DNA from: Gammaproteobacteria bacterium | Lineage (GTDB): Bacteria; Pseudomonadota; Gammaproteobacteria; Steroidobacterales; Woeseiaceae | Reading direction: 5' to 3' | Assembly (NCBI GenBank): GCA_030641695.1 | Contig: DAOWGY010000079.1 | Coordinates: forward strand, 1-7,465 | DNA length: 7,465 nt | Shown: positions 6,193 through 7,465 of the stretch, in pieces | Layout of the letters: each line of letters opens with the position of its first letter | Numbering within the stretch: the stretch's first letter is position 1 | The notes under the pieces: model-generated | Database searches by the model: none | What the model was told of the DNA's origin: nothing | The model's input: the letters and a program-made list of their open reading frames with translations, nothing else | Position numbers and translations under genes: made by a program

Positions 6193-7353
6193 ATGAGCAA
6201 GAAAGACAACAAGCACCGATTCGCTACGCGCACGATTCATGCGGGCCAGCAGCCAGACCCGACGACCGGCGCAATCATGCCGCCGATCTACGCGACATCG
6301 ACCTACGTGCAAAAAAGCCCCGGCGTGCACCAGGGCTACGAGTATTCGCGGACGCAGAATCCGACCCGCATGGCATACGAGCGCTGTGTCGCCGACCTCG
6401 AATCGGGCACGCATGGCTTCGCGTTTGCCTCGGGCATGGCCGCAATCGGCACCATCCTCGAGCTTATCGACAGCGGCAGCCATGTCGTCGCGATGGACGA
6501 CCTGTACGGTGGCACGCGCCGCTTATTTGCCGGCGTGCGTGAGCGCAGCGCAGCGCTCAAGTTCAGTTTCGTCGACATGACCGACGCGAGCGAAGTCGAG
6601 GATGCACTGCGCGACAACACGCGCATGATCTGGATCGAAAGCCCGAGCAATCCATTGCTGAAGATCGTCGACTTCGCTGCGATCGCACGAATTGCGGCCG
6701 ACCGCGACGTTCTGCTCGTTTGTGACAACACCTTTGCGACACCTTATTTACAGCGACCCCTCGAGCTCGGCTGTCACATCGTCATGCACTCGGCGACCAA
6801 GTTTCTCAACGGGCACTCGGACATGGTCGGCGGTATCGCGGTAACGGACGACGACGACCTCGCGCAACAACTTGCGTATTTGCAGAATTCCATTGGCGCC
6901 ATTGCAGGTCCTTTCGACAGTTTCCTCGCGTTGCGCGGGCTGAAGACGCTCGATGTGCGCATGGAAAGGCACTGCCGCAGTGCGGCGGCGATCGCTGCGT
7001 GGTTGGAGCAAGACTCACGGGTCGAGAGCGTCCTTTATCCCGGCCTCGAGTCCCACCCGCAACATGCGCTGGCGAAGAAGCAGATGTCGGATGCCGGTGG
7101 CATCGTGACGTTCTTTATCAAGGGCAACCTCGAAGATGCACGACACTTCCTCGAGCGCTGCAAGGTGTTTGCGTTAGCCGAGAGCCTGGGCGGTGTGGAA
7201 AGCCTCGTCGATCATCCCGGGATCATGACGCATGCCTCGGTGCCCGAGAAAGAACGTGCCGCGCTCGGCATCAGCGATCAGCTGGTTCGCCTGTCCGTCG
7301 GTATCGAAGACCTTGATGACCTGATCGCCGACCTGGACCGCGCATTGTCGTAG
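6193..7353 (+). CDS. Cystathionine gamma-lyase (or gamma-synthase), Cys/Met PLP family
   Basis: A 386-residue fold-type I PLP enzyme of the Cys/Met metabolism family. In this context it most likely cleaves cystathionine to cysteine, 2-oxobutyrate and ammonia, finishing reverse transsulfuration. Landmarks: TRTIHAGQQPDPTTGAI at 12-28 near the N-terminus, YSR at 51-53 (cofactor phosphate contact from the partner subunit), ASGMAA at 79-84 over the PLP ring, SPSNP at 150-154, CDNTF at 177-181 with Asp178 facing the pyridine nitrogen, HSATKFLNGHSD at 199-210 with Schiff-base Lys203, SLGGVESL at 331-338 with Glu336, and RLSVG at 366-370 with carboxylate-binding Arg366. It follows cbs by 7 nt, the same order as the paired cbs and gamma-lyase genes of Pseudomonas. 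MetB-type gamma-synthases share all these residues, so the reaction is assigned from context. Confidence 0.9.
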   Translation: MSKKDNKHRFATRTIHAGQQPDPTTGAIMPPIYATSTYVQKSPGVHQGYEYSRTQNPTRMAYERCVADLESGTHGFAFASGMAAIGTILELIDSGSHVVAMDDLYGGTRRLFAGVRERSAALKFSFVDMTDASEVEDALRDNTRMIWIESPSNPLLKIVDFAAIARIAADRDVLLVCDNTFATPYLQRPLELGCHIVMHSATKFLNGHSDMVGGIAVTDDDDLAQQLAYLQNSIGAIAGPFDSFLALRGLKTLDVRMERHCRSAAAIAAWLEQDSRVESVLYPGLESHPQHALAKKQMSDAGGIVTFFIKGNLEDARHFLERCKVFALAESLGGVESLVDHPGIMTHASVPEKERAALGISDQLVRLSVGIEDLDDLIADLDRALS

Positions 7354-7359
7354 GCTGTC

Positions 7360-7423
7360 GTTGGAGCGCTTCTCGAAGCGCGACTGCGATCAGGCCGAAT
7401 CGCGCTTCGAGAAGCGCTCCAAC
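7360..7423. repeat. REP-like doublet: perfect 24-bp inverted repeat, each arm a hairpin
   Basis: Bases 7360-7383 and 7400-7423 are exact reverse complements, separated by 16 nt. Each arm has a GTTGGA head followed by its own stem, GCGCTTC-TC-GAAGCGC (7366-7381 and its mirror). This is the layout of a bacterial REP/BIME pair: a short GTNG-type head and a GC-rich hairpin, in two inverted copies at a gene end. It starts 6 nt after the gamma-lyase stop and could also act as a strong terminator or mRNA 3' stabiliser. There is no T-tract, so an intrinsic terminator of the usual type is not shown. Only one pair is in the window, so genome-wide repetition is inferred. Confidence 0.75.
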
Positions 7424-7426
7424 AGC

Positions 7427-7465
7427 TTAGTTCGATATCGCGGCGAGCTGATCAGCCTGGTATTC
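7427..7465 (-). CDS. Possible 3' end of a convergent gene
   Basis: On the minus strand one frame is open from the window edge to a TAA at 7429-7427, encoding a C-terminus EYQADQLAAISN. Its position just beyond the REP-like pair, convergent with the gamma-lyase, fits a real gene end. Twelve codons are too few to judge coding potential or function, and another minus-strand frame is also open here. Confidence 0.25.
   Translation of the reverse strand, partial: EYQADQLAAISN

Noticed and set aside
5163..6233. 356-codon open frame on the minus strand opposite cbs
   Set aside because: It lies entirely over the well-supported cbs gene, is rich in Arg, Asp and Val as expected of an antisense frame in GC-rich DNA, and shows no recognisable motif.
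7447..7456. Ten-base palindrome GCTGATCAGC near the right edge
   Set aside because: It is short, lies within a possible gene end, and is not repeated in the window; chance is a sufficient explanation.

Overview
The window looks like chromosomal DNA of a non-model, fairly GC-rich gammaproteobacterium. The best pointers are the PrmC, PpiB and MoeB proteins, which resemble those of Gammaproteobacteria, and the cbs-cystathionine gamma-lyase pair, which is arranged as in Pseudomonas. The genus cannot be read from this sequence. Six complete or nearly complete protein genes are clear, and two more gene ends are cut by the window edges. No tRNA, rRNA, CRISPR array, insertion sequence or phage gene is visible.

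Left part (1-2532): mtnA, for methylthioribose-1-phosphate isomerase of the 5'-methylthioadenosine/5'-deoxyadenosine salvage route, lies on the minus strand. Its stop overlaps by 4 nt (ATGA) the start of another minus-strand gene that runs off the left edge; that gene may be the class II aldolase of the DHAP shunt. A 74-bp divergent promoter region with a small inverted repeat separates mtnA from a plus-strand gene for an exported, metal-dependent amidohydrolase of the Xaa-Pro dipeptidase/imidazolonepropionase-like type. Spot counts of single sequence lines suggest lower G+C here (about 43-63%) than in the moeB region (about 70%).

Middle part (2594-4744): a minus-strand run prmC, ppiB-type cyclophilin, moeB. 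These act in release-factor methylation, proline isomerisation during folding, and activation of the molybdopterin sulfur carrier. moeB starts 4 nt after the cyclophilin gene ends. prmC does not have prfA directly upstream; it faces a divergent cbs gene instead.

Right part (4824-7353): a tight plus-strand operon of cystathionine beta-synthase (with a C-terminal CBS-domain pair) and cystathionine gamma-lyase/synthase, 7 nt apart. Together they encode reverse transsulfuration, homocysteine to cysteine. Just after it sits a perfect 24-bp inverted repeat (7360-7423). Each arm is itself a hairpin, like a REP doublet, and it may end transcription between this operon and a possible convergent gene whose last codons are at the right edge.

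The genes are ordinary in function. The less ordinary points are the REP-like doublet, the coupled partial gene next to mtnA, the exported amidohydrolase beside a cytosolic salvage gene, and the composition change near 2533-2593. I see no convincing novel multi-gene system.
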